From assembly GCA_002914845.1 (NCBI GenBank), contig JXTC01000115.1, positions 319,802 to 383,801 on the forward strand: 64,000 nt of DNA, written 5' to 3'. Below are positions 33,875 through 46,530 of the stretch, one piece after another. The position numbers were made by a program, and so were the translations under genes. The number at the start of each line of letters is the position of its first letter. The stretch's first letter is position 1. The notes under the pieces are model-generated. The model made no database searches and was not told the DNA's origin. It saw nothing but the letters and a program-made list of their open reading frames with translations. This DNA is from Trema orientale. Its lineage: Eukaryota > Streptophyta > Magnoliopsida > Rosales > Cannabaceae.

Positions 33875-36300
33875 CATTGGACCAATTGGATTGATATAAT
33901 TCAGGCTTACTCACCTATTCGCATAAAGCACATTTCATTTACTTTGCGCTATGCTTTAAAAAAATTTAGACAACACTAAGCACAACATAATTCCTCTTTT
34001 TTTGTAACATTTTTATGGCTGCCTGGTCTCCTAGTCCTTTAATTTCATTAACAATGAAAACCAACTAAACTTTTATGGAACAATAATTCAGAGAATTACA
34101 AAGAACGGAATTTGTTGCCTTGTTTGATACCACGAGACAAAATCTACCTCACTTAATTAACTTGCTTAACAAAGGAATGATCTAGTTTCTATAAATTAAG
34201 TTGACTACACCAGAAACCACCTCAGACACTTCACCTGTCTTTCACTGCCTCAGCATCCAAAGCCAAAAATTTTAAAAATAATAACAATAATAATAATGAT
34301 GGTGATGATAATAATTAAGAAAAACAACTATGTACTAACATTAAATTAAACTGGCATCAAACAAAACAGAAACCAATTAACTAATGAAGAACCCTTTAAC
34401 TTTACAAATGAAAAACCCATTTCTGACAAACTGCCTTGGATCTTGTAAAAGAATAGTGTCTTCAATTACTTCTTTACAATCTGTCCTAAATTCTTACCAA
34501 CTAGATCTAGACCACACAGTTTCAACACCTTACTGCAAAAAGTTGTCTTTGTCTAATTCTTAAGCTTTTTTATAAATGCAATTCTCTGAATGCTCCATAA
34601 AGGCAGTGATTATTTACTAATGTAATGCTGGTTAATTTAGGCCTTCTTTAACAAACAGACAGGGGGTTATAAATTCTTTATTGTAGATTTAATGCAAACT
34701 GCGTTTTCCGTACCTCAGAGAGAGAAAGGGAAGCGTTGACCAAGTCAACGCCACATTGATTCTGAAGTATAAAATTACACCTAACTATTTCAAAAAAAAA
34801 AAAAAAAAAAAAATTTACAACTAACCAAAACAATAAATTACATCTTTACCTTGTGGAAAAAAGAATAGTGCTAACAAAAACTTGTTGTGCTAAATAGAAA
34901 TTTAGGATTCGTACAATTTTAAAAAGTGTGAGATAAATTAGAAGAAAAATATTTAAGGGTGCTAGTAATGCCCAGTAACACACATTATTACAGTCATTAT
35001 AGTTGTAAGGCCGATAAATAAATTATAAGGTGGTTCCTATAGCTCTATAGTGTCATAGCTTCATGGTGATAGGCAATATTACGGATGCTCCACAATATTG
35101 CATATTAACATATAATGCTAATATATGTTTTTGCGTCACCACTAGTTTTGGACTTGACAAGTGCACTATTGTATTTTCTATGGAAAAAACTCTTGATCGA
35201 AGCGTGATAAATTCACGATCTAGTATGACAGTGAAAAGAAAAAGAAAAAAGAAAGATGATATAAATCCTATACTACTAGCAATAACAATTAGCTTACACC
35301 TATGAGAATTTGAAAAGTGCAGCGAATTTTTGCCCAATCTTGCTAAATAATATTGCTCTGTTCACATTGTAGTCGAGTCCAATTGTTCATATTTTATTGG
35401 CTTTCATTTAGTATTATAAGATAACATGGGAGCATTGCTATTGGACCTCTGCAGATTGTGCTTTATTATCATTATACATCAAGTATTCACTAGTCATTTG
35501 GTAGTTGATGATTTATTAACCTATAGGACAGTTTTCGCTGGTATAAATAATAAAATATCAGTTTGAAATTTGAATCCAATAACAATAAAATATTGTTTTT
35601 TATTGTAAATGTTTCAAATTTTCACGAGACTCTCTGCTCACATTATTTGATTATGATGTAATCATGTTCAACATTCAAATACCTTATTAGCAATAAATGC
35701 TCCATCTTACTGTAAGCAAGGACAGCAGTAACCTCTAATGTAAGACATTATTTCAAATGGAAAACAGAACCAGGGGTTACTTTTAACAGTTCTATTTCCG
35801 TTTTACTTTATTAGACTAACAAATAAGCAAGAATTTGCATGGGAAACTTTCAGAAAATAAGGGAGGGAAAAAGAAAAGGTAAAGGCAATAGTAATGGTGG
35901 GGTCCAATAAATTCGAAATCAGATAAAGGGTCAAAAATAAATTAAAGGAAAAAGAAAAAAGGAAAAGGAAATTGAGAAATCAGATTTCACCGGTTGACAG
36001 GTCCATATCCAAAATCTACACATCAATGCCTATCCCATTCCCAAATCTGCATCCTCAATGCCAACACTTCACGCTGAAGCAAAAACCCAAAAAAGTGAGA
36101 GATTACACTCTCTCACTCCGCAAATCTCTCCGTTTCTAATCTCTTTGGAGATTATCTATCGGCTTTTGGCTCGTTCGGTGCCTTTGACCAATGGTTTTCC
36201 AAGTCTCAAAAAGCACCAAATGTGTTACAACTGTAACCAACACAGCTCGAGATATTCTTTTTCACAGTTGCCAAACAGAAGTACCCACCTCTTTTTTAAG
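33875..36300. other. Intergenic, no gene supported
   Basis: AT-rich DNA with a long A run at 34792-34813 and simple AAT/GAT runs near 34275-34315. Open frames of up to 94 codons at 35053-35337 have no recognisable content. Confidence 0.4.
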
Positions 36301-36990
36301 TACTCGAATTAATTAACATAAACCCAAGTTTCTTTTTCGAAAATCAAAATTAGAAACCCAAAATTACACAGCTGGTTAAAAAGAAGAAAAGGGTCACAAA
36401 TGGGTCCCCCCACATACAAACAAAAAACCACATCAAGTAACCAGAGGAAGAGCATAGAGCAGAATCTAATAAAGACTTTTTCTTATTTCAAATTTAATAA
36501 CCCTCCCAAGGGAAATTTTACAGCAAAGGGATTGTTGGTTCCCCCCGTTACAAACTTGAAAAAGTTTAACCTATACCCAAAATGGCCAAAACATGCCCAA
36601 GTTTCAGCTATTTTCCCACCCTATTTCCCCATCAAACATTGGGAGAAATACCCCAATTATTACAAAAAAGAACACCTTCTTCTTCATCTTAATCTTCTCC
36701 CTAAAACTACTATTACTATATTCCTTTCTTCTTCATCATCATCATCTAAGCTAATGACACTTTTAAACTTAAACATCCCAAATAAAAAAACATGGATTTC
36801 TTCTTCTTATTGCTCCTAACACTACACGCAAATCTTGAATTTCATAATTTAATAAAAATAATAAATCTTATAAACCCAAATAACATAATAACCCTATGAC
36901 ACTTCTTCTACCGTTTACACTTGCTTCTTTTTTTTACTTTCTGAATTATCTGATGCTTGACCAAGATTAAAGAGCTAGGTCTTCATTTCT
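36301..36990 (-). other. Probable 3' UTR of the five-exon gene
   Basis: Directly downstream of the stop on the minus strand. It is purine-rich on that strand (runs such as GATGATGATGATGAAGAAG near 36735-36755). A 139-codon plus-strand frame here is low-complexity and is not taken as a gene. Where the transcript ends cannot be fixed. Confidence 0.4.
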
Positions 36991-38692
36991 TCAATATGTC
37001 CACTCCTGGGGGAGGCGCACTTCGTGATTTAGCGCCACATCTGGCCTTAAACTTCGTCTCTGCTGCTCTAAGATCGCGTTTCTCCTCGCCATTAAAGCCT
37101 CTGTAATATCAAATCCCCAGCGTTAAAAACCCAAAAAGATTTAAAGAATTAAGGACCCAAAAACCAAAAGGCTTGTACCGAATGAGCTCACTCACCATGG
37201 TCTGGGCCAAGATTACAACCAAAGCGGGGCTGAGAATAACCATTAGTGTCCTCAAAGTTTAAGTTGAGAGCCTGGACCACTTTGGCCGGGAGTAAAACGT
37301 TTGGACAAGCTGGTGAGCATAAAGAAAAACAGAGAGAATTAGCTAAAACAGTTCAATGGTCCAAATCAAAAACAGTGAACAACCCAGACACAAAAAGTCA
37401 AAGCTAGATCAAAATTGTGTACCAAAAAGGTCAGAATAAGATGCAAAGAACCGAATTTTTACCTGATTTTTTTCGTGACTCTGTAGGGTTATTGTATCTA
37501 CGAGGCAAGAAGACTCCAGTTCCAGCACATTCCCTTTTCACGCCAGATCCAGCGAGTGGGACAGCTCCCATGGAGGACCGGTTATGAAGCGGCTGTTGAT
37601 TTTGGCTTTGGACTTGCAGAGGAGGCCACGCAGATTGGGGCAAATTCAGAGCACGCCCACATCTGCCATGTTCGTACCCTGTATTTCTTGCCCTGTTTTG
37701 GATCTGTTGATGGTAATAAGGGTGGTTCTGCTGGTGAGCCTGAGCCTGAACCTGGGCCTGAGATGACCAGCCCACCTTCATCTGTCTTCCCCAGGCTGAA
37801 GCGCACTGCGGCTTAACCGCCATGTCCGGTTTCAGAGCTTGAAACTGTAACAAGACCAAGCTCGGATCAGAACATGAAAACATGGAACTAGGCCCTCTTT
37901 TTGATAAACAGAGAAACCCCATTTAAGTTTCTTACCTGAGCAAGATTTTGAGACAGACTCTGGTCGGAGTAGAGGCCATTGTTGGGGTTTCTCACGGGAG
38001 GAAGAGGACTGGGAATTCTAGGAGGACCTAAGAGGCCTCTACCACGATTGGCCAACTTGGCTTCTTCGTTACTTATTTTCAACCTCGCGACCTGCCCTGC
38101 AGCCGCGTATATCAGATCCCAGGTGTCGTTATTAGCTCCAAACGGCGTCGTTGGGGGCGACACAACCTGCGAAGGACCATTTGGGCTTCCATTGCTGGAA
38201 ATCGTACTGCGACCAGACCAGCTCCCGATTCCACTCAGAGTCGACTGAGGCGACCCGGCCAAAACCCACTAAAACCCAAAAACAAAAATTCAAACTCAGA
38301 ACCGGCTTTAATGGAAGCCATAGATGAGAAAAGACACCCATGCAAGAAATCCATAGCCATACCTCGGGCTTTTCTTGGCCGAAACAGGGGACAGTGAGTT
38401 TCTGAGTCTCGCGGAGGTTGGACTGAGCGAACCGCCGAGTCAAGCCGGCGAAGAAGTCTTCCTCGTCGGAGCTCTCCGTCTCGGTCGAACTCACCACGGA
38501 CTCGACGGGTGAGCTGAGCGCCGAGTTGGACCCGAACGAGTCGAACTCGTAGGGGAACTCAGTGGGGAAGGAGCCATGAGTGGCCATGGCGCCGTTCTTG
38601 TGGAAATTCTCCTTGCCCATTAAGACGTCGTCGTCGGTGAGAAACTGGGAAGGGAGCCAAAACTCAGCGTCGTCTAAGGACTTAGAAGCCAT
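36991..38692 (-). CDS. Plant-specific protein of unknown function, five exons, 422 residues
   Basis: Read leftwards: exons 38363-38692, 37936-38268, 37463-37844, 37196-37309 and 36991-37100, all with GT-AG introns (phases 0, 0, 1, 1). The N-terminus MASKSLDDAEFWLPSQFLTD is followed by a Phe/Glu/Asp-containing stretch (FPYEFDSFGS), then a Ser/Glu-rich acidic block (VVSSTETESSDEEDFFAGL) and a segment TLSGIGSWSGRSTISSNGSP. A more ordered block follows, WDLIYAAAGQVARLKI, then a Gln/His/Asn-rich middle (about residues 225-300), a conserved-looking VFLPRR and CPNVLLPAKVVQALNLN. The C-terminus is EALMARRNAILEQQRRS ending LPQEWTY. I recognise this as a conserved land-plant family, members of which have been labelled TIP41-like in Arabidopsis annotation, but I cannot assign a function. 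No signal peptide or membrane segment is seen. Low-complexity content suggests a partly disordered regulatory or RNA/protein-binding protein (inference). Confidence 0.88.
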
Positions 38693-38975
38693 GAGGGAGA
38701 GAGACCACCAAATATATGGAGAAAGAGAAAGGGTTTGTTCGAGTTGAGAGAGAAGGCGTTGCCGTGTAGAGAAGATTTAATAATGACCCAGCTGAGTTTG
38801 CTGGGTTTGCAGGCCGAGGGACCCCAAAACAAAATTAGTAAAGTAGTGAAAGAAGAGAGAACGAGTAAGAGAGAGAGAGTGTGTGAGAAAGGGAGTAGAG
38901 AATGTTGAAGACAAGCTGCTTTTTATTAGGGTTTTCAGGGTCTCTTTGAGACAGTTTCAAAAAATTATATATAAG

Positions 38976-39007
<32 letters not shown>

Positions 39008-39010
39008 TGC
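38693..39010 (-). promoter_or_regulatory. Leader/promoter with CT-rich tract
   Basis: On the minus strand the 300 bp before the ATG are full of CTCTCT runs (GA microsatellite at 38981-39007, shorter ones at 38850-38900). They resemble the pyrimidine patch found in many TATA-less plant core promoters. No convincing TATA box was seen. Confidence 0.5.
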
Positions 39011-40948
39011 GCAAAGTGCAAACAACTGGAGGAATGGCCCAGCGGTTGGAGACATTTGTCCTGCTTTGTAACCCGCTTGCCATATGTCTAAAATGGGCCA
39101 AGACTTACTTTTTTTAAATTATATAAATATATTTTTTAATTAATTCATTAACTTGTAATGTTCTTTAGTTAAACTAAACATGATTGGGATTATTGGGGCT
39201 GAGGAAGTTTTACTGGTTATACCTCTGTCATTAGATTCTTATTTTTTGTAATTAAGCCAGTTGTTTTTCCTTTTTCTTTTTTTATTTATTTCAATATTTT
39301 GGCTCCAAATTTGTCAGTTTCGCTATTCTGGTTGTTCTCAATTTAGTCCCATGTTTTTGCTTGTACGGTGAAATAAAAAAGAGTGTCAAAGCGGTCAAAA
39401 GCTCAAAGTTATTGGGTTTTAATAAAATCCCTAGTTTAAATAAAAATACGAAGAACCATGATGTTAAAACATAATTATAGGGGGTCATCTAGGTTTTGAT
39501 AAAATCCCTAGTTTAAATAAAAATACGATGAACAATGATATTAAAACATAGTTATGGGGGTCATCTATATACGTTACTGTCCTACTTTTGAATTCAATTT
39601 TGTTTTATTACCATGTATTGCAGTTACAGACTTACAGATGTGTATTTTTGAATCATTTGAAAGAAAATACATAGAAGATGAGAATTCTTGAAAATGATGA
39701 GATAGTAAATAGAAACCTAGAACCTAAACTGAAACGTGTATTTTTAACCCAATTTTTTACTAAATCATTAGGAAATATGAATAAGATTAATAAATTACTA
39801 AAATCACCTCAAATAAGTTCATAGATGATAATTCGGGCATCAATAATACTGTTAAGTTGCGTAGAAATCTAAAACATGCATCAAAATTCGTTCACGAAAG
39901 TATACCACAAAAATTTTGAAAAAGAGAAGTAGAGAAATCTCATATATATCATTCGACAACTATCTTAAATACAATTGCGCTCCAATTATTTAGGTTCAAA
40001 AAAAAGGGAATCAATCAAAAAAAAGATATTATCATTTTATATCTTGTATTTTGAGATTTTGTTCAAATTATACTTTGTGTTTTGGTTATTATAACTCTTA
40101 GATTTGAAATATGTTGTAAATTTATATCCGAACACTAATTTAGAGCAGTTAATTTACTAAGATGTTGTTTAAAAAATTAAAAATAAATGATATAAAAACT
40201 AATCCGAAAATAAGTTTATTAAATCATCTTGGTAAATTAACTGTTTTAAGTTGGTATTATGATATAAATTTGTGATAGATTTTAAATCTAAGGGTCAATG
40301 TTGATAATTATTAAAACACAATGTATAAATTGAACAAGTGTCAAAATATAAGATATAAAAATGATACTATTCCATCAAAAAATGAAAATACATACAGTAA
40401 AATTTCATTAACAAAATCAAAATATTACCAATAAGTTTATGAGATAACAATGGAGCCTACTATAATTTGACCAGAAAATTATGGCAGATAAAACAAAATA
40501 AAATTTTGAATTTTTTAGATCAAATTATTACCAAAACAAAAATTACTAAAACTGGTAACTTATAAAGCTGGACTCTCTAAATGATAGAATTTGGCATAAA
40601 AAACGTCTTACTATCAAAGAAAACGAATCTTCTTCTCCATGCCGTTTACTTTTGAAATCAACTATTCTTTGTAAAAATCCGTCAAATTGACCAGGATCTA
40701 AAAAATATGGAAATTTCTTTTATTTGACGCTGTAACCATGAAATTTGATGCGAATGAAAAAGGGAATGTCCTTCACGAAATTTCTTGATTCTTTCAAAAT
40801 TTAGATTATACAAAATTAATTACAAATATTTTTGTTAGTTTTACATAATGAATTGTTAAACTAAATACAATCCTGGAATCTATCATGTCAAATTGTCAGG
40901 AAAAGATTTATTGAGAGAAACTCGTGACTAACATGAATCCATTGAGTT
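39011..40948. other. Intergenic, AT-rich
   Basis: Apart from the short tandem duplication at 39415-39567 no gene or transposon end was recognised. Confidence 0.4.
39415..39567. repeat. 77-bp tandem duplication
   Basis: GGTTTTAATAAAATCCCTAG through GGGGGTCATCTA occurs twice head to tail, the second copy with a handful of substitutions. Confidence 0.85.
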
Positions 40949-41336
40949 TGACAGCAAAAGACGAGATCACGTAAGCGGAAGCGATTTAATTAGAGCCTGA
41001 GGGTAGAAGGTCTTTCACAGCCAGAATACTCTATGTATGATCAATGGGTATCTCTCTGTTGATGGAGGTAGAGAAGAAAAAGCACACGTTCTATTTGGCT
41101 TGGGGAACAAAACCCTATAGTTATATCCTTATATACTAGTCACCAATAAAGACCCTATCCATCCTTATTGGACTAGGATTAGGTAACTGCACATTACAGA
41201 GTCCACATTTAATAGGCAACTTCCTGAGCTCTCAATTAAATCACTTAATTGCTCCACTTAATTATACAGCCCTAATATTATATAATTGTTATAAAAACTA
41301 TGGCCCACCAATTGGTTTACTCGAGTAAACCTAACA
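40949..41336 (-). mobile_element. Possible LTR fragment
   Basis: On the minus strand the segment would start TGTTAGGTTTACTCGAG and contains TATATAAGGATATAAC, resembling a short copia LTR with promoter. The other end and a target duplication are not visible, and no internal domain follows. Confidence 0.3.
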
Positions 41337-42574
41337 ATTTTCACAAACTCGAAAATGAGAATTGCCTCCATTCTCAAATTCATTCATGCATAATAATAGG
41401 CCCTAAATTCCTTAGATGGAGTTCATAAAAATATTTGTTTACGGTACACTAAATAATTTGTATATACTTTCCTTCAAAATAATTGGGGAAAAAGTTTATA
41501 AGCCATAACTAAACAAGAGTGAAAAACCAAAAAGTATTAGGTCATACCTTAGTATGTCATACATATGATACACCCATGGTTATTAACGCAAAATGACCCC
41601 AAATTTATATATAAGCATGACTTGTTCCTCTTTCAAGTAATAACTTATCAAATTCCGCCAGATGTGGCATGATTATTTTTTCAAATGCATGGGAAAGGGA
41701 CTTCAATGCTGCAACTTCGTTTTCAAAGATATTTTTTTGGGGTCAAGCAAAACCACTTCCCATTATTGCTGATAAGTTCCATTTAAACTCATGTACTCGG
41801 TACAATTTAATGCACATTGTTCCTAAATATGATCAACTTTTCCTCCATCAAATATTTTAAGGTAAAATTGAATAGAATTTAAAAATCAATGATAGCTATC
41901 TCAGATAGAAATTTATTTGTAGAATCATAGAAAAAAAGAAAAAAAGTTTCAGATAAAGCAGAAATACATTAAACTAACCTAATCAGATGAAAATTTTAAA
42001 CCTATTATTGGTGATGAGGGAAAGTCAGACTAAAGTATTTTTCACAAGGGAGTATTATGAGACTGTTGGATAGTATTTCAGCACAAGAAAAACACTATTT
42101 CCTATTTATTTTTTTAAAAATGAAGAGATTTGAAATTTAAAATTTAACAACAAAAGAGAAGTGGTTACCAATCGAACTGAATCTACAACTACAAAATTCA
42201 CGGGACAAAAAATACTATCATGATCAAGTGTATTGACATTTTTTTTAATATAACCCCACAACTATATCAAAGTGGTATGTAATGCGCTAATAAAGCTAAT
42301 TAAATGGTCAACCTGGACATAGTAAAGATAACAACAGATAAAGGCCATTGGATTTTGCCACACCAATTGGGTCCAATTGGGTAAATTGCTCCATGAATAA
42401 CCATTGAGCTTAGCCAATAGCATTCACAAGCTATCAAGTGATAGGCATAAACCAAAATGGAAATTGTATTCTACAGTATTCACCCAAGTCCCATCATATA
42501 TATGGCGACTCAATGTCAAAGTTCATGATATCAAAGAATGTGGCTAATCAATACTTTAAGGTTAAATTCCATCT
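41337..42574. other. Intergenic, no gene seen
   Basis: AT-rich DNA; the longest frame (63 codons at 41669-41860) has no recognisable motif. Confidence 0.4.
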
Positions 42575-42579
42575 CAATA

Positions 42580-42950
42580 TGATGTAGGATAAGATGAGAA
42601 TTTAGAAAGAGAATAGGTAGAAGAGCAAGGGGTGATAGAATTTAGGCAGAAACAGATGAATGGGTAGAAGAGCAATAGAAAATCAAGACAAGAACTTAGA
42701 GAGAGAGATCCATAGGAGAAGAAAACTCAATAATCATTTATTAATTCATCATAGTCTGAAAAGCAATTACATAGCTAAGCCTATTTATAGATAGGCAATT
42801 GGACACAATTAGGAAAGTAGACAAATTCTAGAAACTAATAGAAACAGGAAACATAAATCTAGTTACCCAAAATTAAATAATACCTAATAATAAATCTAAA
42901 TAATAATAATAATATAATTTCCTAATATAATATATTCTATGTCTACATCA
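42580..42950 (+). mobile_element. Solo LTR, 371 bp, TSD CAATA
   Basis: It begins TGATGTAGG and ends CTACATCA, with CAATA on both sides (42575-42579 and 42951-42955). The first half is rich in AGAAGAG/GAGAGA and the second is AT-rich, with CCTATTTATAGATAGGC in the middle. There is no internal region, so it is a solo LTR of a copia- or TRIM-like element. Confidence 0.85.
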
Positions 42951-43183
42951 CAATACTAAGGTGATGTTGATACAATCATAAAAAGCAATCGTGGATTTGC
43001 CAATTAGACAATCGTGAATTTGCCAATTAGATTTCATTAGGTCAAAACTAGAACATAATTTATTTTTAGCTCATATTAGCTCATAGTCTCACCGAGTTAC
43101 GAACTGTACATTGAGTTATTGAGAATGTTTAATCATGGATGGAACCAGAAATTTTTTTAGTAGAGCCATTAAGTAACTATATT

Positions 43184-46100
43184 TGATAAGTGCATAACTG
43201 AGCTATAATTTGATTATTCCTCTACATTTATTTTGGTTATTTTCTTATAACTCAAATGTTTTTAATGTTATTTTTGTGTTTATAGGTGCTTTAGAGGAGA
43301 ATGAAATAATTGGAGCTAAATCGAGACGAAAACGGTGCTTAAATTTGAAAAACTGAAAATACAGAGCTTCAAAAGTTGATGCAGCAATACCAACTCTTGG
43401 GTAGCTGAGGATTATATGCACACATACTGATGCCGTAGTCGGAAAGATGGGAAAACTACCCAAAGTGTCTTTTTTAGCACAAAATTGATACTCTAGCTTT
43501 GGGAAACTATTCAAACATGAGTTTAAGCCCTCCTACACCATAAAAAAGCCCTCTGTCACTTAGAAATAATCATTCTTGGACACCCATAAATATATAGAGG
43601 CTAGAGAGAGGGAGAATAAAGATGAGAAGAAAAGCTTAGAGGTTAGTTTCAGTGTTTCTTCATTATTTCACTTTTTTTTTCCTTTTTTTGTTTAGTCTTA
43701 TCGTGATATTTCTATTGTTTATCTTTGTACACATACTAGTCCAGGTTTCTATTTGGTTGAGAGTGATTTCAAAGCCCATAGACATGATGTTAAGTTAATT
43801 ATTCAGATTTTATACATTTCAATTGTTCATTTAAAGTTATTATATTTTTTTATGTATCATTGATTCATAAAATCTATTTTGTGCCACTTGAATAACATAT
43901 GATAGAAATCTATTGGTAGGTTAGATTGCTAGAATTGTAATTGTCTTGTTATTCTTTCTTTAGTAACTAGTTATGACTAATTTAGTTATGACGAAGAATG
44001 TACTCTAGGTTAAAGATAATCTGAGCTTGTATAATTATTACTTAGAATCAACCTATCTTTCTCTACTAAAGGTATTAATTAGATATAGTTTGTTTGAGGA
44101 TAGTCTAATTAATATGATCTAGATGAAGAACTTGTCTTGTTTAGTAAAAATTTAAGGAAAGATTAGGATATAACAAGCTTGTATGCTATCTACAGTTGAT
44201 AATTTGATGAATCATTAAATATTAGTTTTGATAATTGATCTGATTGATTGTTTAGTGGTGGAGAATAATCCTTTAACCTCACTACAATAAAAATCCTCAT
44301 ATGTGGCATTTAGAAATGTCATTATTGCTTATTTTTGCGACATTTATAAAATTAAAGATATTTGTAGCAAGTGTCAGGGATACCAATATAACTAAAAGTC
44401 CTAGTGACATTTCAAATTTTACTATATCATCATTTTTTAGTAGCATTTATCAAATATTACTAATTGTATTATTGTCACTTTCAAATGTCACTAAATTATT
44501 TAGTTAATTAATAAAAGATGTCTTAATTTTCTAAAAAAAAATTGGTGGCTTTAAAAAAAAGTTACTGAAGCATATTAATGACATTTGAAAAATGTCACTA
44601 ATTTAGTCCCAACAAATATTAGCCACAAAAATTTCCATTATAAAATGTTTTTTTCTTAACAGAAAAAATGTATATTAAGCATTGATTTTTTTTTTAATGG
44701 TCAGAAAACAAAACATGCTACTAACGTTTGGTAATTGCTAATTATACATAGGTATCTTTTTTTTTTTTCAATGTATTGTATTTACATGAAACTAATTAAT
44801 TTTCAAGGTTTATATTTTTATTACTATTTCGTAATCAAAGAAATAACTCCAATCCAATGTTAATTATAATAAAAAATAGGAAAATAAAAAGAAAAATATT
44901 TATTAATAAAATATAAATTTACATCAATTCAAAATTAAAACAAAAATGTATCTAATTTAAGGCTACAAAAGCAAATCATCTCTAAATATTGGTAAGTTAA
45001 TTTATTGACTTTGCTTGGATTTTTATACGCTCATCTTATATGCAGGTCTCATCATGTTCCTGAAAAATAAACAAATAAGAGGGAAATAAGTAATATTTTA
45101 TTATAGAAAATTATATAGAAGTCTCTTATAGAAGAAGAAAGAAAAAAGATAAACGATAGATATTTAAAAAAAAAAGAAAAAAAAAGATGAAAGAGATATA
45201 CTTATAGATCAAATTCTATAGACATGTGCTTTCATTTTCATCGTAATTTCATGTTACCCACACCATTTTTTCTAACTAGAAACGTGTTGTATCAACTGAA
45301 TAAATCTAGCAAATAATTCAGAGAAAACATCAAAAACTGTTAATAAAATTAAAAAAATCACTGCATACAAAATGAAGTATAAAATAAAAACATAAGATGA
45401 CTTACAGGATTATACCAGCTTTAGAAAAGAGATGATGGTGTGAAAGAAAAGACGATAAAATTTTGAGAGCTAAAACTTAATCTAAATAGAAGCAGGGTTG
45501 ATAAGAAAAGATAGGATCTAGTGGTGGATTAGTTAGTTTTTGTTTTAAATTTATTTCAATTTTGTTGTATGATACATTTTAGGAACTCTAAAAAAATTTA
45601 AATCAAAATTTTTTTTTTAAATTTTTTAAAATTTAAATTCGTTTGTTTTAGTAATTTCAATTTTGAATTCTTAAACATAACCTTTTTAGATTGAAATTTT
45701 AGAAATAATCATTAGTTACGCCTTGAACTGAATCTTGCGTAACAAGTTTTTTTTTTTTTTTTCATTTTCTTATAAGAGTTTATTCTTAGATAATCCATTA
45801 ATATTAATTCTCTTATGTTTGTAAAACTAATTAATAACTTCATATATATGTTTTATTCGGAAAACAAAAACATTATATATATGTTATTTTATATAAACGT
45901 TTCTTTAGTTTTAATATTATATTATAATTTTATCGTTAAACTTATCGTTAAACGTAAGAAGTACCTATATTATAATTTTATCGTTAAACGTAAGAAGTGA
46001 TCTTTTTTGAAAGAGGATAAATAAATGATATTTTGAAATGTCACTAAATCTAAAATTTAAAAACATTTTTCGAATGTTACTAAATCTAAATTTACTGACA

Positions 46101-46530
46101 TTTCTAAAATATTACTAAATCAAAATGTTAATGATATTTGAAAAATGTCGCTAAAAATAAATTTTAGTGACATTTATAAAATATCAGTGTATCTAAATTA
46201 TAAAAATTGTATTTGAAAGATTATAATATCTTTATAAATTAATGACATTTTTTAGTGAACGCCACTAAATATTAATATTGTGACATTTTAAAGGTTAATA
46301 TCACTAAAGAAAATGCCATTATTTCATATTTTTGTTGTAGTGCCTCTTCTATCTCATAGTTCTAGTTATTTTATTTATTTATATTTATTTTTAGTTTTGT
46401 TAATTTTAATTCATTAGTTAGAAAAACCTTAAAAATAATAAGATTGATATTTTAATGATTAGATCAATTTCTCGTGGGATGGACCCTTATTACCATTATA
46501 CTAGGTAAAAATATGATATGGGCAGGAATT
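43184..46530 (+). mobile_element. LTR-like repeat (gypsy style) split by a CACTA element
   Basis: It starts TGATAAGTGCATAACTGAGC, carries a TATA-like CATAAATATATAGAGG near 43585, and after the nested CACTA element continues to CTCGTGGGATGGACCCTTATT near 46475, a phrase typical of the 3' part of long plant gypsy LTRs. Without the insertion it is about 1.3 kb. No coding or primer-binding region is present. The right end is approximate and no target duplication was confirmed. Confidence 0.5.
44280..46342. mobile_element. Non-autonomous CACTA transposon, TSD CCT
   Basis: The left end CACTACAATAAAAATCC and the inverted right end ATTTTTGTTGTAGTG match. CCT flanks both (44277-44279 and 46343-46345). 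Subterminal regions hold many copies of GACATTTGAAAAATGTCACT and its inverse, especially 44310-44650 and 46020-46320. The central 1.3 kb is AT-rich with no transposase. Length 2063 bp. Its terminal sequence differs from that of the element at 7066, so it is a separate family. Confidence 0.88.

Noticed and set aside
36400-36819. 139-codon plus-strand frame
   Set aside because: Low-complexity Lys/Asn/Ser-rich product lying in the probable 3' UTR of the minus-strand gene; no splice or promoter context.
38835-39101. 88-codon frame rich in Leu/Ser
   Set aside because: Produced by the CT-rich leader and GA microsatellite of the gene at 36991-38692.
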